A DNA stretch of 16,886 nucleotides from positions 33,739-50,624 of the forward strand of contig WVWW01000007.1 in assembly GCA_011773795.1 (NCBI GenBank), in the 5' to 3' direction. The first letter of the stretch is position 1. Each line of letters begins with the position of its first letter. The notes beneath the pieces were generated by a model. It made no database searches. It was not told the origin of the DNA and worked only from the letters and a program-made list of their open reading frames with translations. Source of the stretch: Acidobacteriota bacterium. GTDB lineage: Bacteria > Acidobacteriota > Polarisedimenticolia > Polarisedimenticolales > Polarisedimenticolaceae. Shown here piece after piece: positions 1 through 7,111 of the stretch. Both the position numbers and the translations under genes were made by a program.

Positions 1-615
1 GAAGGCCTCATCGATCTGGCGCTGCTGGCCGTCGGCCGCGCCCAAGAACTGGCCGCGGTTTGCGCAGAGAAGACCCGCGGGCGTGTGCACGTTCAAAAAG
101 GGGCGGTCCTCTACCTCGCCAAACGCTACGACAACGCCCGTCAGGAGTTCTTGCTCGCCAAGAAGATCGCGGGCGCCGCGGGCGACTTCCATCACGTGAT
201 CCGCGCCGAGGGCAACATCGGTTCGTGTTACGCCAAGCTGGGCAAGAACCGAGAGGCGACGCGGCGGTTCATCCGTTGCATCGAGCTGGCGCGCAAGCAC
301 AACGACCCGGTGAAGGAGGCGAGCTGGCTCGTCGAGCTCGGCTGCCAGTATTTCAAGGCGCGCGACTTGTCGGAAGCGCAGCAATGCGGGCGCTCCGCGT
401 TGATCATCGCGCGCCGTCTCGAAAACCCGGGCATCGTTTTTCGAGCGGAGTGGCTGCTTCACCGCGTGGCCCGGCTGGAGGATCCCTCCGATGCCGACGC
501 GCGCCGGTTGAGCTACCTGAAACGACTCTACGTGCGGGTCAAGAACCACAAGGACCTCGAGGAGCTCGACGAGTTCCGCGTGCAGATCCTCGGCGGCGGA
601 GACGAGCATGCGTAA
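1..615 (+). CDS. TPR-like helical repeat protein, C-terminal part (5' end outside window)
   Basis: The reading frame is open from the first base of the window to TAA at 613-615, so this is the last ~204 residues of a longer protein. The sequence is a run of paired amphipathic helices with the small/large spacing of tetratricopeptide repeats: segments such as GAVLYLAKRYDNARQEFLLA, AEGNIGSCYAKLGKNREATR and LVELGCQYFKARDLSEAQQ each carry the G/A-x3-Y/F...A pattern. TPR proteins serve as scaffolds, or as sensor/effector arms of signalling and transcription proteins. The missing N-terminus would say which. No membrane segment or signal peptide is visible in this portion. A GTG at 85 could be taken for a start, but the frame and the repeat pattern continue upstream of it, so I treat the gene as partial. 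Its stop overlaps the next gene's ATG by 8 bases, which suggests co-translation. Confidence 0.8.
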   Translation, partial: EGLIDLALLAVGRAQELAAVCAEKTRGRVHVQKGAVLYLAKRYDNARQEFLLAKKIAGAAGDFHHVIRAEGNIGSCYAKLGKNREATRRFIRCIELARKHNDPVKEASWLVELGCQYFKARDLSEAQQCGRSALIIARRLENPGIVFRAEWLLHRVARLEDPSDADARRLSYLKRLYVRVKNHKDLEELDEFRVQILGGGDEHA

Positions 616-1468
616 GACCCTGTTCGTTGCAGTCATGCTCGCCCTTCTCGGCAGTGTTGCTTCAGCGGAAGTCTCTTACCGGATCGGCGAGGTCGACGGC
701 GGTGGCGTCATCATCATGGGAATCATCGATCATTCCGATCCCGTGGGTATTGCGTGGCAACCGCTGGGGCAGATTCCGGCCGACTGGATCCTGAATCCCA
801 GCGGCGCGACGCGCGGCGACGGCTGGCCCAGCGTCGCCCGGGATCCGAACACCGGGTACGAGTCGGTGACCTGGGCGTACAACGCAGGTTCGGACTTCGA
901 CATTGCCTACTCCGAATGGGACGGGACGCAGTGGGCACCGGTTGAATTTCTCACCGCATCGACCGCGAAAGAGCTCGACCCGCGTGTCCGGGTCGCGTCC
1001 GACGGCACTGTCGCTGTTGCTTGGTGGGAAGATGGTGTGGTCGACACGGTGTTCCTACGGACGCGCCTCGCGGGAAGTCCGATATGGAGCTCTCCGGTCC
1101 AGGTGTCTCAACCCGGGGTGCCGGCCCGTCGACCGTCGATCGTGGACCACGAGGGGACGATCCGGATCGTCTATGAGCAGGACGCGATCATCGGGCAGGA
1201 CGTCGTTGTCACCACGGTGACTGAAGAGGGCTACACGCGCGAGACCGTGCACACCACCGCGCGGACGGAACCGCTCGATGCGATCTTGCACACTCGCGGA
1301 TCCCACCTCTGGCTCGACTGGAAAGAGAGCAGCGACGCCCTCGGGCGCGCCGCCTGGGAAGCCGATTCGTGGGTGGTCCAGCCGTCCGAGCCTTGGCTCG
1401 ACGAATCCTGGATCGGCATCGAGCAGGCCCGACGCTCCGTCAGGAGCAAGGTGCTCGGGGTTCAGTAA
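608..1468 (+). CDS. Exported beta-rich protein of unknown function (BNR/sialidase-like repeats)
   Basis: This is a 286-residue protein with a clear Sec signal peptide: two basic residues after Met, a hydrophobic core around residues 5-16, and a likely cleavage after VASA at about residue 20. The mature part is tryptophan-rich and beta-strand-like, with recurring units such as YESVTWAYNAGSDFDIAYSE, VAVAWWEDG and PIWSSPVQVS. These resemble the strand/Asp-box style of BNR or sialidase-type beta-propellers, but I see no complete canonical SxDxGxTW box and no catalytic set, so enzymatic activity is not claimed. The ATG at 608 lies inside the end of the upstream TPR gene (8-base overlap) with a GGAG-type ribosome site just upstream. 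The gene ends facing the aconitase gene. Family membership is inferred from fold-like pattern only. The coding call itself is firm. Confidence 0.75.
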   Translation: MRKTLFVAVMLALLGSVASAEVSYRIGEVDGGGVIIMGIIDHSDPVGIAWQPLGQIPADWILNPSGATRGDGWPSVARDPNTGYESVTWAYNAGSDFDIAYSEWDGTQWAPVEFLTASTAKELDPRVRVASDGTVAVAWWEDGVVDTVFLRTRLAGSPIWSSPVQVSQPGVPARRPSIVDHEGTIRIVYEQDAIIGQDVVVTTVTEEGYTRETVHTTARTEPLDAILHTRGSHLWLDWKESSDALGRAAWEADSWVVQPSEPWLDESWIGIEQARRSVRSKVLGVQ

Positions 1469-1490
1469 ACGCTGTAGCTCTACCGCGCGC

Positions 1491-1565
1491 GGGAAGACAA
1501 ATAAGGAAAGAGGCGCAGATGAGGGATAGGGCTACCAAGGCAGTCAGGGGGGTGTCATCTGCGCC
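1491..1565 (-). terminator. Candidate terminator / inverted repeat between convergent genes
   Basis: A perfect 11-base inverted repeat (GGCGCAGATGA at 1512-1522, TCATCTGCGCC at 1555-1565) sits between the plus-strand gene ending at 1468 and the minus-strand aconitase ending at 1677. Read on the minus strand, the stem is followed by a T/C-rich tract (complement of 1491-1511, CTCTTTCCTTATTTGTC). This fits a weak intrinsic terminator for the aconitase. The 32-base loop is long and the tract is not a pure T run, so a protein-binding site is an alternative. Confidence 0.4.
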
Positions 1566-1676
1566 CCTCTCCTGTCGTGAACCAAGCCGGCTTGCTTGAC
1601 TCACGCCAGTATGCGGCGCCGGGGACCCGAGCGATAGGCACTCGCGGGCGTCTCGTTGCGAAGCGGCAACGTCGAG

Positions 1677-3929
1677 CTATTTCGTCTTCAGAACGTTCAA
1701 CGCCGACCCCGCGTTGAGCGAGTGCCGTGCGCACACCGTGTCCTCGCGACCGTCTTCGTGGTGCAGGACGACCGTCACGTCCGCGCCCGGCGTCAACCCG
1801 GCGAGCCCCGTGATGCTGATGCGGTCCCGCTCCTGCACCTTGTCGTAGTCGGCCGGGTCGCCGAAGGTCAGCGGCAGCACGCCCTGCTTCTTCAGGTTGG
1901 TCTCGTGGATGCGCGCGAACGAGCGCACGATCACCGCCGCCGCGCCGAGCAGCCGCGGCGACATGGCGGCGTGCTCGCGGCTCGAGCCCTCGCCGTAGTT
2001 CTCGTCGCCGACGACGACCCACTTCGACCCCGCCGCCTTGTACGCGCGGGCCACCTCGGGGATCGGTCTTGTCTCGTCCGCGCCGTTCAGCAGGTTGCGC
2101 GTCGTGCCGGCCTCGCCGGTGAACGCGTTGACCGCGCCGGTGAACATGTTGTCCGAGATGTTGTCGAGGTGGCCGCGGAAGCGCAGCCACGGCCCGGCCG
2201 GCGAGATGTGGTCGGTCGTGCACTTGCCGCGCGCCTTGAGCAACAGCGGCAGCTTCTCGAAGTCTTTACCATCCCACGGGTTGAACGGCTCGAGAAGCGC
2301 CAGCCGCTGGCTGTCGGGCGCGATGCGCAGCTCGACGGAGCTTCCGTCGTCGGGCGGCTCGAGGTAGCCCTCGGTGTCCTGCACGAAACCGTCCGCCGGG
2401 AGGTCGGGCGCCGGCGCCGGCGGCGCCAGCCGGAAACGGCTGCCGTCCGCCGCCTCGATCTCGTCGGTCAACGGGTTGAACGACAGGCGACCGGCCAGCG
2501 CGTAGGCCGCGACGATCTCGGGGCTGCCGATGAACGCCAGCGTTTCCGGGTTGCCGTCGTTGCGTCTGGGAAAGTTGCGGTTGAACGAGGTGACGATCGT
2601 GTTCTTCATCCCGGGCTTGATCTCGTCGCGCTGCCACTGGCCGATGCACGGGCCGCAGGCGTTGGCCAGCACGGTGGCGCCGAACGCCTCGAGCTCGGCC
2701 ATCTGGCCGTCACGCTCGATCGTCGCCCGAATCTGTTCGCTGCCCGGCGTCACCAGAAACGGGATGCGCGCCTTTCCGGCACCCGCATTCTTGGCCTGTC
2801 GAACCACGTCCGTCACGCGCGAAACGTCCTCATACGAGGAGTTCGTGCACGAGCCGATCAAGGCGACCGCGATGGCGTCGGGGTAATCCTCGCTCTCGAC
2901 GGCGCCGGCCATCGCGGAGACCGGCCGCGCGAGGTCCGGCGTGTGCGGTCCGACGAGGTGCGGCTCCAGCGTCGACAGGTCGATCTCGATCACGCGGGTG
3001 TAGTAGCTCTCGGGATCCTTGGCGACCTCGTCGTCCGCGCGCAGCAGGTGGACGTGTCGTTCCGCGAGATCCGCGAGTGCCGAGCGCTCGGTGCCCCGCA
3101 GGTAGCGGGCCATCGAATCGTCAAAGGCGAAGATCGACGTCGTGGCGCCGATCTCGGCGCCCATGTTCGTGATCGTTCCCTTGCCGGTGCAGGAGATCGA
3201 CTCGGCGCCCGGACCGAAGTACTCGACGACGGCGTTGGTGCCGCCCTTCACGGTCAGGATCCCGGCGAGCTTCAGGATGACGTCCTTCGGGGCGGTCCAG
3301 CCGTACAGCGAACCGGTCAGGTGGACCCCGATCGTCTTCGGGTACTTGACCTCCCACGGGAAGCCGGCCATCACGTCGACCGCGTCGGCGCCGCCGACGC
3401 CCGAGGCGAACATGCCGAGCCCGCCGGCGTTCGGCGTGTGCGAGTCGGTGCCGATCATCATCCCGCCGGGGAAGGCGTAGTTCTCGAGGACGACCTGGTG
3501 GATGATCCCCGCGCCGGGCTTCCAGAACCCGATCCCGTAACGTGCGGAGGCGCTCTGGAGAAACGAGTACACCTCGTCGTTCTCGTCCACCGCGACCTTC
3601 ATGTCCTGGTTCGCACCCTGGTACGCACGAATCAGGTGATCGCAATGCACGGTCGTCGGCACCGCGACCCGCGGGATGTCGGCCTGGGCGAACTGCAGCA
3701 GCGCCATCTGCGCCGTGGCGTCCTGCATGGCGACGCGATCGGGGCGCAGCTCGATGTAGCTCTTGCCGGCCTCGAGCTGTTCGCCTTGCGGGTCGTCGAG
3801 GTGGCCGAGGAGGATCTTCTCGGTCAGGGTCAGCGGCCGGTTGAGGCGTTTGCGGACGACTTCCAGGTTGCGCTCGATCTTCCGATAAGCGTGCTCGACG
3901 AATTCCGGCGTGCTGTCGATGGTTGCCAT
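1677..3929 (-). CDS. acn: Aconitate hydratase, mitochondrial-type
   Basis: The product is a 750-residue aconitase that interconverts citrate and isocitrate through cis-aconitate in the TCA cycle, in the cytoplasm. The length and residues match the mitochondrial (ACO2-like) branch rather than the ~890-residue AcnA/IRP branch. The three [4Fe-4S] ligands are present: Cys361 in LIGSCTNSSYED, and Cys425 and Cys428 in NACGPCIGQW. Also visible are the substrate/active-site segments TTVHCDHLI, IGTDSHTPNAGGLG and the C-terminal swivel-domain motif GEGSSREHAA. The ATG (3927-3929) is preceded on the minus strand by an AAGGA-type ribosome site, with a second GGAGG further upstream. The gene stands alone, with no other TCA gene beside it. 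The ~280 bases upstream, up to the terminator near 4205, hold several inverted repeats that could form a structured leader. A 783-codon open frame on the opposite strand is a GC-bias shadow. Confidence 0.97.
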   Translation of the reverse strand: MATIDSTPEFVEHAYRKIERNLEVVRKRLNRPLTLTEKILLGHLDDPQGEQLEAGKSYIELRPDRVAMQDATAQMALLQFAQADIPRVAVPTTVHCDHLIRAYQGANQDMKVAVDENDEVYSFLQSASARYGIGFWKPGAGIIHQVVLENYAFPGGMMIGTDSHTPNAGGLGMFASGVGGADAVDVMAGFPWEVKYPKTIGVHLTGSLYGWTAPKDVILKLAGILTVKGGTNAVVEYFGPGAESISCTGKGTITNMGAEIGATTSIFAFDDSMARYLRGTERSALADLAERHVHLLRADDEVAKDPESYYTRVIEIDLSTLEPHLVGPHTPDLARPVSAMAGAVESEDYPDAIAVALIGSCTNSSYEDVSRVTDVVRQAKNAGAGKARIPFLVTPGSEQIRATIERDGQMAELEAFGATVLANACGPCIGQWQRDEIKPGMKNTIVTSFNRNFPRRNDGNPETLAFIGSPEIVAAYALAGRLSFNPLTDEIEAADGSRFRLAPPAPAPDLPADGFVQDTEGYLEPPDDGSSVELRIAPDSQRLALLEPFNPWDGKDFEKLPLLLKARGKCTTDHISPAGPWLRFRGHLDNISDNMFTGAVNAFTGEAGTTRNLLNGADETRPIPEVARAYKAAGSKWVVVGDENYGEGSSREHAAMSPRLLGAAAVIVRSFARIHETNLKKQGVLPLTFGDPADYDKVQERDRISITGLAGLTPGADVTVVLHHEDGREDTVCARHSLNAGSALNVLKTK

Positions 3930-4005
3930 GGGTTCCTTTCAGCCCTCCGAAGCCCTGGCGAAGGAGGGATTGTGCCCGTATTCGTTAACTCTACAAGGTG
4001 TTCCT

Positions 4006-4133
4006 GAGATTGTTGGTGATCATTCGAGAGGAACCTCAGGGCCCGGGAAGATCACGGCGTTTCCGCTGCAAAGAGGGCAGGATGGGTGTAATTCCTGCAA
4101 TAAAAGTGCTTACGGAGATCGACCAACAATCTC
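4006..4133. repeat. Long-range imperfect inverted repeat upstream of aconitase
   Basis: GAGATTGTTGGT at 4006-4017 is the exact reverse complement of ACCAACAATCTC at 4122-4133. The match continues as GATC (4018-4021) with GATC (4117-4120) after one unpaired G (4121). The arms total 16 paired bases separated by 95 bases, and the interior contains the smaller GCAGGA/TCCTGC hairpin. No T-run follows on either strand, so it is not an intrinsic terminator. It may fold as a closing stem in the aconitase leader RNA, or act as paired DNA-binding sites. Confidence 0.55.
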
Positions 4134-4204
4134 GCGTACACGTTGCAACTCTATCGGTGTTGTGGGGATTGTTCCAGTTCCCCGCGGCGGGAACGGGAGG
4201 CGCC

Positions 4205-4246
4205 AATAAAAAAGCGTCCGCCGGCAGGGGGGTGCGCGGCGGACGC
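4205..4246 (-). terminator. Strong intrinsic terminator on the minus strand
   Basis: On the minus strand a perfect 9-base GC-rich stem (GCGTCCGCC at 4214-4222 paired with GGCGGACGC at 4238-4246, 15-base loop) is followed directly by TTTTTTATT (4213 down to 4205). On the plus strand the hairpin is followed by CCCGAG, so it works in one direction only. It lies upstream of the aconitase and downstream of no recognised minus-strand gene, which points to an unannotated transcript. Confidence 0.8.
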
Positions 4247-4322
4247 CCCGAGTCACGACACCGCATTGGGGGGGTAATGAGATGCCGCAAGCAAACATTC
4301 GAAGGCTGAAAAACGCCCTACC
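4205..4322 (-). ncRNA. Candidate small RNA ending at the orphan terminator
   Basis: A strong minus-strand terminator at 4205-4246 needs a transcript, and no minus-strand protein gene precedes it. Candidate promoter elements exist at TTGCAC (minus strand, 4356-4351) and TAGATT (4334-4329), with a 16-base spacer. These would start a transcript near 4322 and give an RNA of roughly 115 bases. The promoter match is only partial (about 3 of 6 and 4 of 6 consensus bases) and I recognise no known RNA family. The transcript would start within a few tens of bases of the divergent CPBP gene, so its promoter would overlap that gene's upstream region. Confidence 0.3.
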
Positions 4323-4350
4323 TGGTTTAATCTAGGCTTCGCGGGGGTCC

Positions 4351-5430
4351 GTGCAAGAAAGCCCCGCTCGGTGCAGAATGGATTGGAATTCAGGCCAAAA
4401 CGGATCCGCGATGCACCCCGAACAACCCCCGCCCACTCCGGACACGGGCCGCTCCCGGTGGCTCGCCCTGATCGAGCCGCCGCTCGCGCTGGGGTTGGTT
4501 TTCGGCATCTCGATCTTCTTCGGCATGTTCGGGTTCGTCGCCACGGCTTTCCTCGTCGAGGAGGATCCGCTCGAGAGCCTGTTCGGCATGGAGCGGAAGC
4601 TCGGCGTCGAGTTGATCCACGACGGCGGCGAGACGATCCCCACGATCGAAGAGACGAAACGGATCGTCGCCGCGGTTTTCGACGTGACCGATGTGATCGT
4701 CATCCCGGAGGGAGAGCGGGCCTGGCAGTTGCTGGCCTGGATCCGGGGCGAGCCTGCGCCGAGTTCTTCGACGGAGCTGACCCAACAACTGGGCGCCCTC
4801 GGCTGGTCCGATCCCGTTCCGACGGTGACCACGTTGCCGCGCTATTTCGGGGCGATGGAGAACCCCCGCCGGATGCGCATGTACATCCCTCCCGCGATGA
4901 CGATTCAGGCGCTGGTGTTCAGCCTCGGCGGCTGGGTCATGGTGCGCTGGCGCGACCCTCGGGCGTTGCGCGACCCTGCCCGGCTGACAACGGCGCTGCT
5001 GTGGGGCGGGGGCGCGGCGATCGTCGCGTTCATCGGAAGCACGCTCGTGGGCGGCGGGTTGCAGCTCACGGGGTGGGAGATCGAGGAGCAGGGCTGGATC
5101 CAGGCCTTGATGGCCGATCGTGCGTCGTTGTTGCTGCTGACCCCGTGGCTGGTCGTGCTCGGTCCGGTCAGCGAAGAAGTATTCTTCCGCGGCTACGTCT
5201 TCCGGCGCCTCTTTTCGAGCGCGGGGCCCCGCGCGGCGTACCTCGTTTCCGCCGTTCTCTTTGCCCTGATCCACTGGCATCCGGTCGGTCTTCCCATGTA
5301 CCTGCTCATCGGTTTGGTCTTCTGCTGGGTCTATCAGAAAACCGGAAACCTGTGGGCCCCGGTCCTCGCTCACGTGATTTACAACGGATTCGTCGTGACG
5401 CTTCCGTTACTGGCCCCGGTGAGCCCCTGA
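4351..5430 (+). CDS. CPBP-family intramembrane glutamic endopeptidase (CAAX/Abi-like)
   Basis: This integral membrane protein carries the three conserved motifs of the CPBP (CAAX prenyl protease 2 / ABI) family: EEVFFR at Glu275-Arg280, FALIH with Phe304 and His308, and HVIYN with His341 and Asn345. These glutamate and histidine residues form the intramembrane catalytic site in characterised members. Helices are predicted near residues 38-68, 183-200, 213-237 and several after 258. An unusually long soluble segment, about residues 70-180, sits between the first and second helices and is not part of the core family fold. The start is uncertain: GTG 4351, ATG 4378 (MDWNSG) and ATG 4411 (MHPEQP) are all in frame, and none has a convincing ribosome site. 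ATG 4411 leaves all helices intact. The next gene begins 4 bases after the stop, so the two are probably co-transcribed. Candidate roles are envelope protein maturation or self-immunity; the substrate is unknown. Confidence 0.88.
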   Translation: MQESPARCRMDWNSGQNGSAMHPEQPPPTPDTGRSRWLALIEPPLALGLVFGISIFFGMFGFVATAFLVEEDPLESLFGMERKLGVELIHDGGETIPTIEETKRIVAAVFDVTDVIVIPEGERAWQLLAWIRGEPAPSSSTELTQQLGALGWSDPVPTVTTLPRYFGAMENPRRMRMYIPPAMTIQALVFSLGGWVMVRWRDPRALRDPARLTTALLWGGGAAIVAFIGSTLVGGGLQLTGWEIEEQGWIQALMADRASLLLLTPWLVVLGPVSEEVFFRGYVFRRLFSSAGPRAAYLVSAVLFALIHWHPVGLPMYLLIGLVFCWVYQKTGNLWAPVLAHVIYNGFVVTLPLLAPVSP

Positions 5431-5434
5431 CGCC

Positions 5435-7111
5435 GTGTTGCAAAGGCTGATCACGACATCTTGTTTGCTGGCGGCCGTCCTCGGCTGTGCCGCGAACGTG
5501 GACTCGCAACACGAGGCCTGGCTCGTCGACGTGACGGCCGATGTCGGGCTCGACTTCACGTACCGTACCGGCGCCACGGGGGAGCTCCACATGCCCGAGA
5601 TCATGGGCGGCGGCGTGGCGTTCATCGACTACGACGGCGATGGCGACCCGGACGTCTATGCCACGAACGGGAACGCCTCCCCGGCCAAGCCGGCCCGCGG
5701 GGGCGAGATCGGCGATCGCCTTTTTCGCAATGATGACGGCCGGTTTACCGACGTGACGAGCGAGACGGGTCTCGGCGATACCGGGTACGGGATGGGGGTC
5801 GCGGTCGCGGACTTCGACGGCGACGGCGACGCCGATCTCTACGTGAGCAATTTCGGTGAGGACCGTCTGTACCGTAACGACGGCGGCCGCTTCGTGGATT
5901 TCACCGCCGATTCGGGGATCGTCGCACCGGGGTGGTCCGCGTCCGCGGTCTGGTGCGACTACGATCTCGACGGAGCGCTTGACCTGTACGTCACCCGCTA
6001 CGTCGACTACAGCGCCGAGAAGCGATGCCGCGATCCCGCCAGCCGGCCCGCCTACTGCGGCCCGCTCGAATTCCCCCCGGTGTCCGACCTGTTGTTCCGG
6101 AATCTCGGCAGCGGTCGTTTCGAGGACGTCTCGACGTCGTCGGGGATCGCTTCGGTTCGAGCAGCCGGTCTGGGTGTGGTCTGTGAGGATCTGGACGACG
6201 ACGGCTGGCCCGACTTCTACGTCGCGAACGATGCCTACGCGAATCAGCTGTGGCTCAATCGCCGGGACGGAACGTTCGTCGATCGTGCCGTCTTGCTCGG
6301 TGCGGCGTTCAACATTCACGGGGAGCCCGAGGCCGGGATGGGCGTGGTCGCGGCTGATTTCGACAACGACCTGCGATCGGACCTGTTCGTCACGCACCTC
6401 GCCGCGGAGACGAACACGTACTACCGCAACGTCGGTGCCGGTAAGGGATTCGCCGATGCGACCGGGGAGGTGGGGCTCGCCGTCTCCTCGATGGCGTTGA
6501 CAGGGTTCGGCACGGTCGCCTTCGACGTCGATTTCGACGGCGATCTGGATCTCGCCGTGGTCAACGGGAGGGTCAAGCGGACCGATCCGCGTCCCGACTC
6601 CTGGGTCGACGAACCCTGGTCCTGGTTCGCCGAGCCCAACTTGTTCTACGTGAACGAGAGCGGGGCGCTGTTCCGCGGCGGGGCGGCGGCGACGGCCCCC
6701 TTCACCGATCCCGTCGAGATCTCGCGAGGTCTCACGCTGGGAGACTACGACGGGGACGGTGACCAGGACCTTCTGGCCGCGAACATCGAGAGCCCCCTAC
6801 GAGTCTACCGCAACGACGCGCCGAAGGAGGGGCGCTGGGTCGTCCTGCGGTTGTCCGACCCCGGCGCGAACCGCGAGGCGATCGGTGCGCGCGTGACCGT
6901 CTTGGCCGGCGACCTGCGGCAACGCCGGACGATGACACGTGGATCGAGTTACCTGTCCAGCCGCGACGCCTCGTTGCACATCGGCATCGGTGCGGCCGCG
7001 TCCGCCGACGTGACCGTCACCTGGCCGGACGGGAAGCGGGAGACGTTCAACGCGGTGCCGGCAGACGGCGAGACGACCCTGATTCGCGGAACCGGAACGC
7101 CATCGTCATGA
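5435..7111 (+). CDS. CRTAC1-like lipoprotein with FG-GAP/VCBS repeats and ASPIC/UnbV domain
   Basis: The 558-residue protein starts at GTG 5435, 4 bases after the CPBP gene. A short hydrophobic leader ends in AAVLGC, a plausible lipobox with Cys18, so it is probably a membrane-anchored lipoprotein outside the cytoplasm. Seven calcium-binding-type acidic loops of the FG-GAP/VCBS class start near residues 65, 126, 175, 252, 308, 364 and 437 (for example DYDGDGDPD, DFDGDGDAD, DVDFDGDLD), as expected for an integrin-alpha-like seven-bladed propeller. The C-terminus has the ASPIC/UnbV pattern: IGARVTV near residue 483, a GSSYLSSRDASLHIGIG segment, and TWPDGK near 529. Proteins with this architecture are often paired with TPR proteins, as here, where the next ATG overlaps the stop as ATGA. 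The molecular function of the family is poorly defined; extracellular binding or complex assembly is inferred. Confidence 0.93.
   Translation: MLQRLITTSCLLAAVLGCAANVDSQHEAWLVDVTADVGLDFTYRTGATGELHMPEIMGGGVAFIDYDGDGDPDVYATNGNASPAKPARGGEIGDRLFRNDDGRFTDVTSETGLGDTGYGMGVAVADFDGDGDADLYVSNFGEDRLYRNDGGRFVDFTADSGIVAPGWSASAVWCDYDLDGALDLYVTRYVDYSAEKRCRDPASRPAYCGPLEFPPVSDLLFRNLGSGRFEDVSTSSGIASVRAAGLGVVCEDLDDDGWPDFYVANDAYANQLWLNRRDGTFVDRAVLLGAAFNIHGEPEAGMGVVAADFDNDLRSDLFVTHLAAETNTYYRNVGAGKGFADATGEVGLAVSSMALTGFGTVAFDVDFDGDLDLAVVNGRVKRTDPRPDSWVDEPWSWFAEPNLFYVNESGALFRGGAAATAPFTDPVEISRGLTLGDYDGDGDQDLLAANIESPLRVYRNDAPKEGRWVVLRLSDPGANREAIGARVTVLAGDLRQRRTMTRGSSYLSSRDASLHIGIGAAASADVTVTWPDGKRETFNAVPADGETTLIRGTGTPSS

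Larger units (their letters stand above)
3930..4350. other. 421-base intergenic region rich in inverted repeats
   Basis: No convincing protein gene is present. A plus-strand open frame at 3998-4309 lacks a good ribosome site and family resemblance, and it reads through a terminator hairpin. What the region holds is dyad symmetry: a long-range imperfect repeat (4006-4021 with 4117-4133), a 6-base hairpin GCAGGA/TCCTGC (4077-4082, 4093-4098), a 6-base hairpin GTTCCC/GGGAAC (4177-4182, 4189-4194) and a strong minus-strand terminator (4205-4246). The segment 3930-4200 would form the aconitase promoter and leader. The segment 4247-4350 would hold the CPBP-gene promoter and possibly a minus-strand small RNA. 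Base composition is visibly less GC-rich than the flanking genes. Confidence 0.6.

Noticed and set aside
1654..1671. Hairpin CGTTGC/GCAACG just after the aconitase stop
   Set aside because: It has a six-base stem with no T-run on the minus strand. It is too weak to call a terminator.
1656..4007. 783-codon open frame opposite the aconitase gene
   Set aside because: It is a frame shadow from high GC content. The translation is Arg/Val/Asp/His-rich with no family resemblance, while the minus strand encodes a full aconitase with all iron-sulfur cysteines.
4036..4298. Two overlapping minus-strand short open frames (84 and 62 codons)
   Set aside because: Both cross the strong minus-strand terminator at 4205-4246, so they could not be translated from an intact transcript.
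3998..4309. Possible 103-residue plus-strand gene in the aconitase-CPBP gap
   Set aside because: It has a non-ATG start without a ribosome site, reads through the terminator stem and several hairpins, and shows no recognisable domain.
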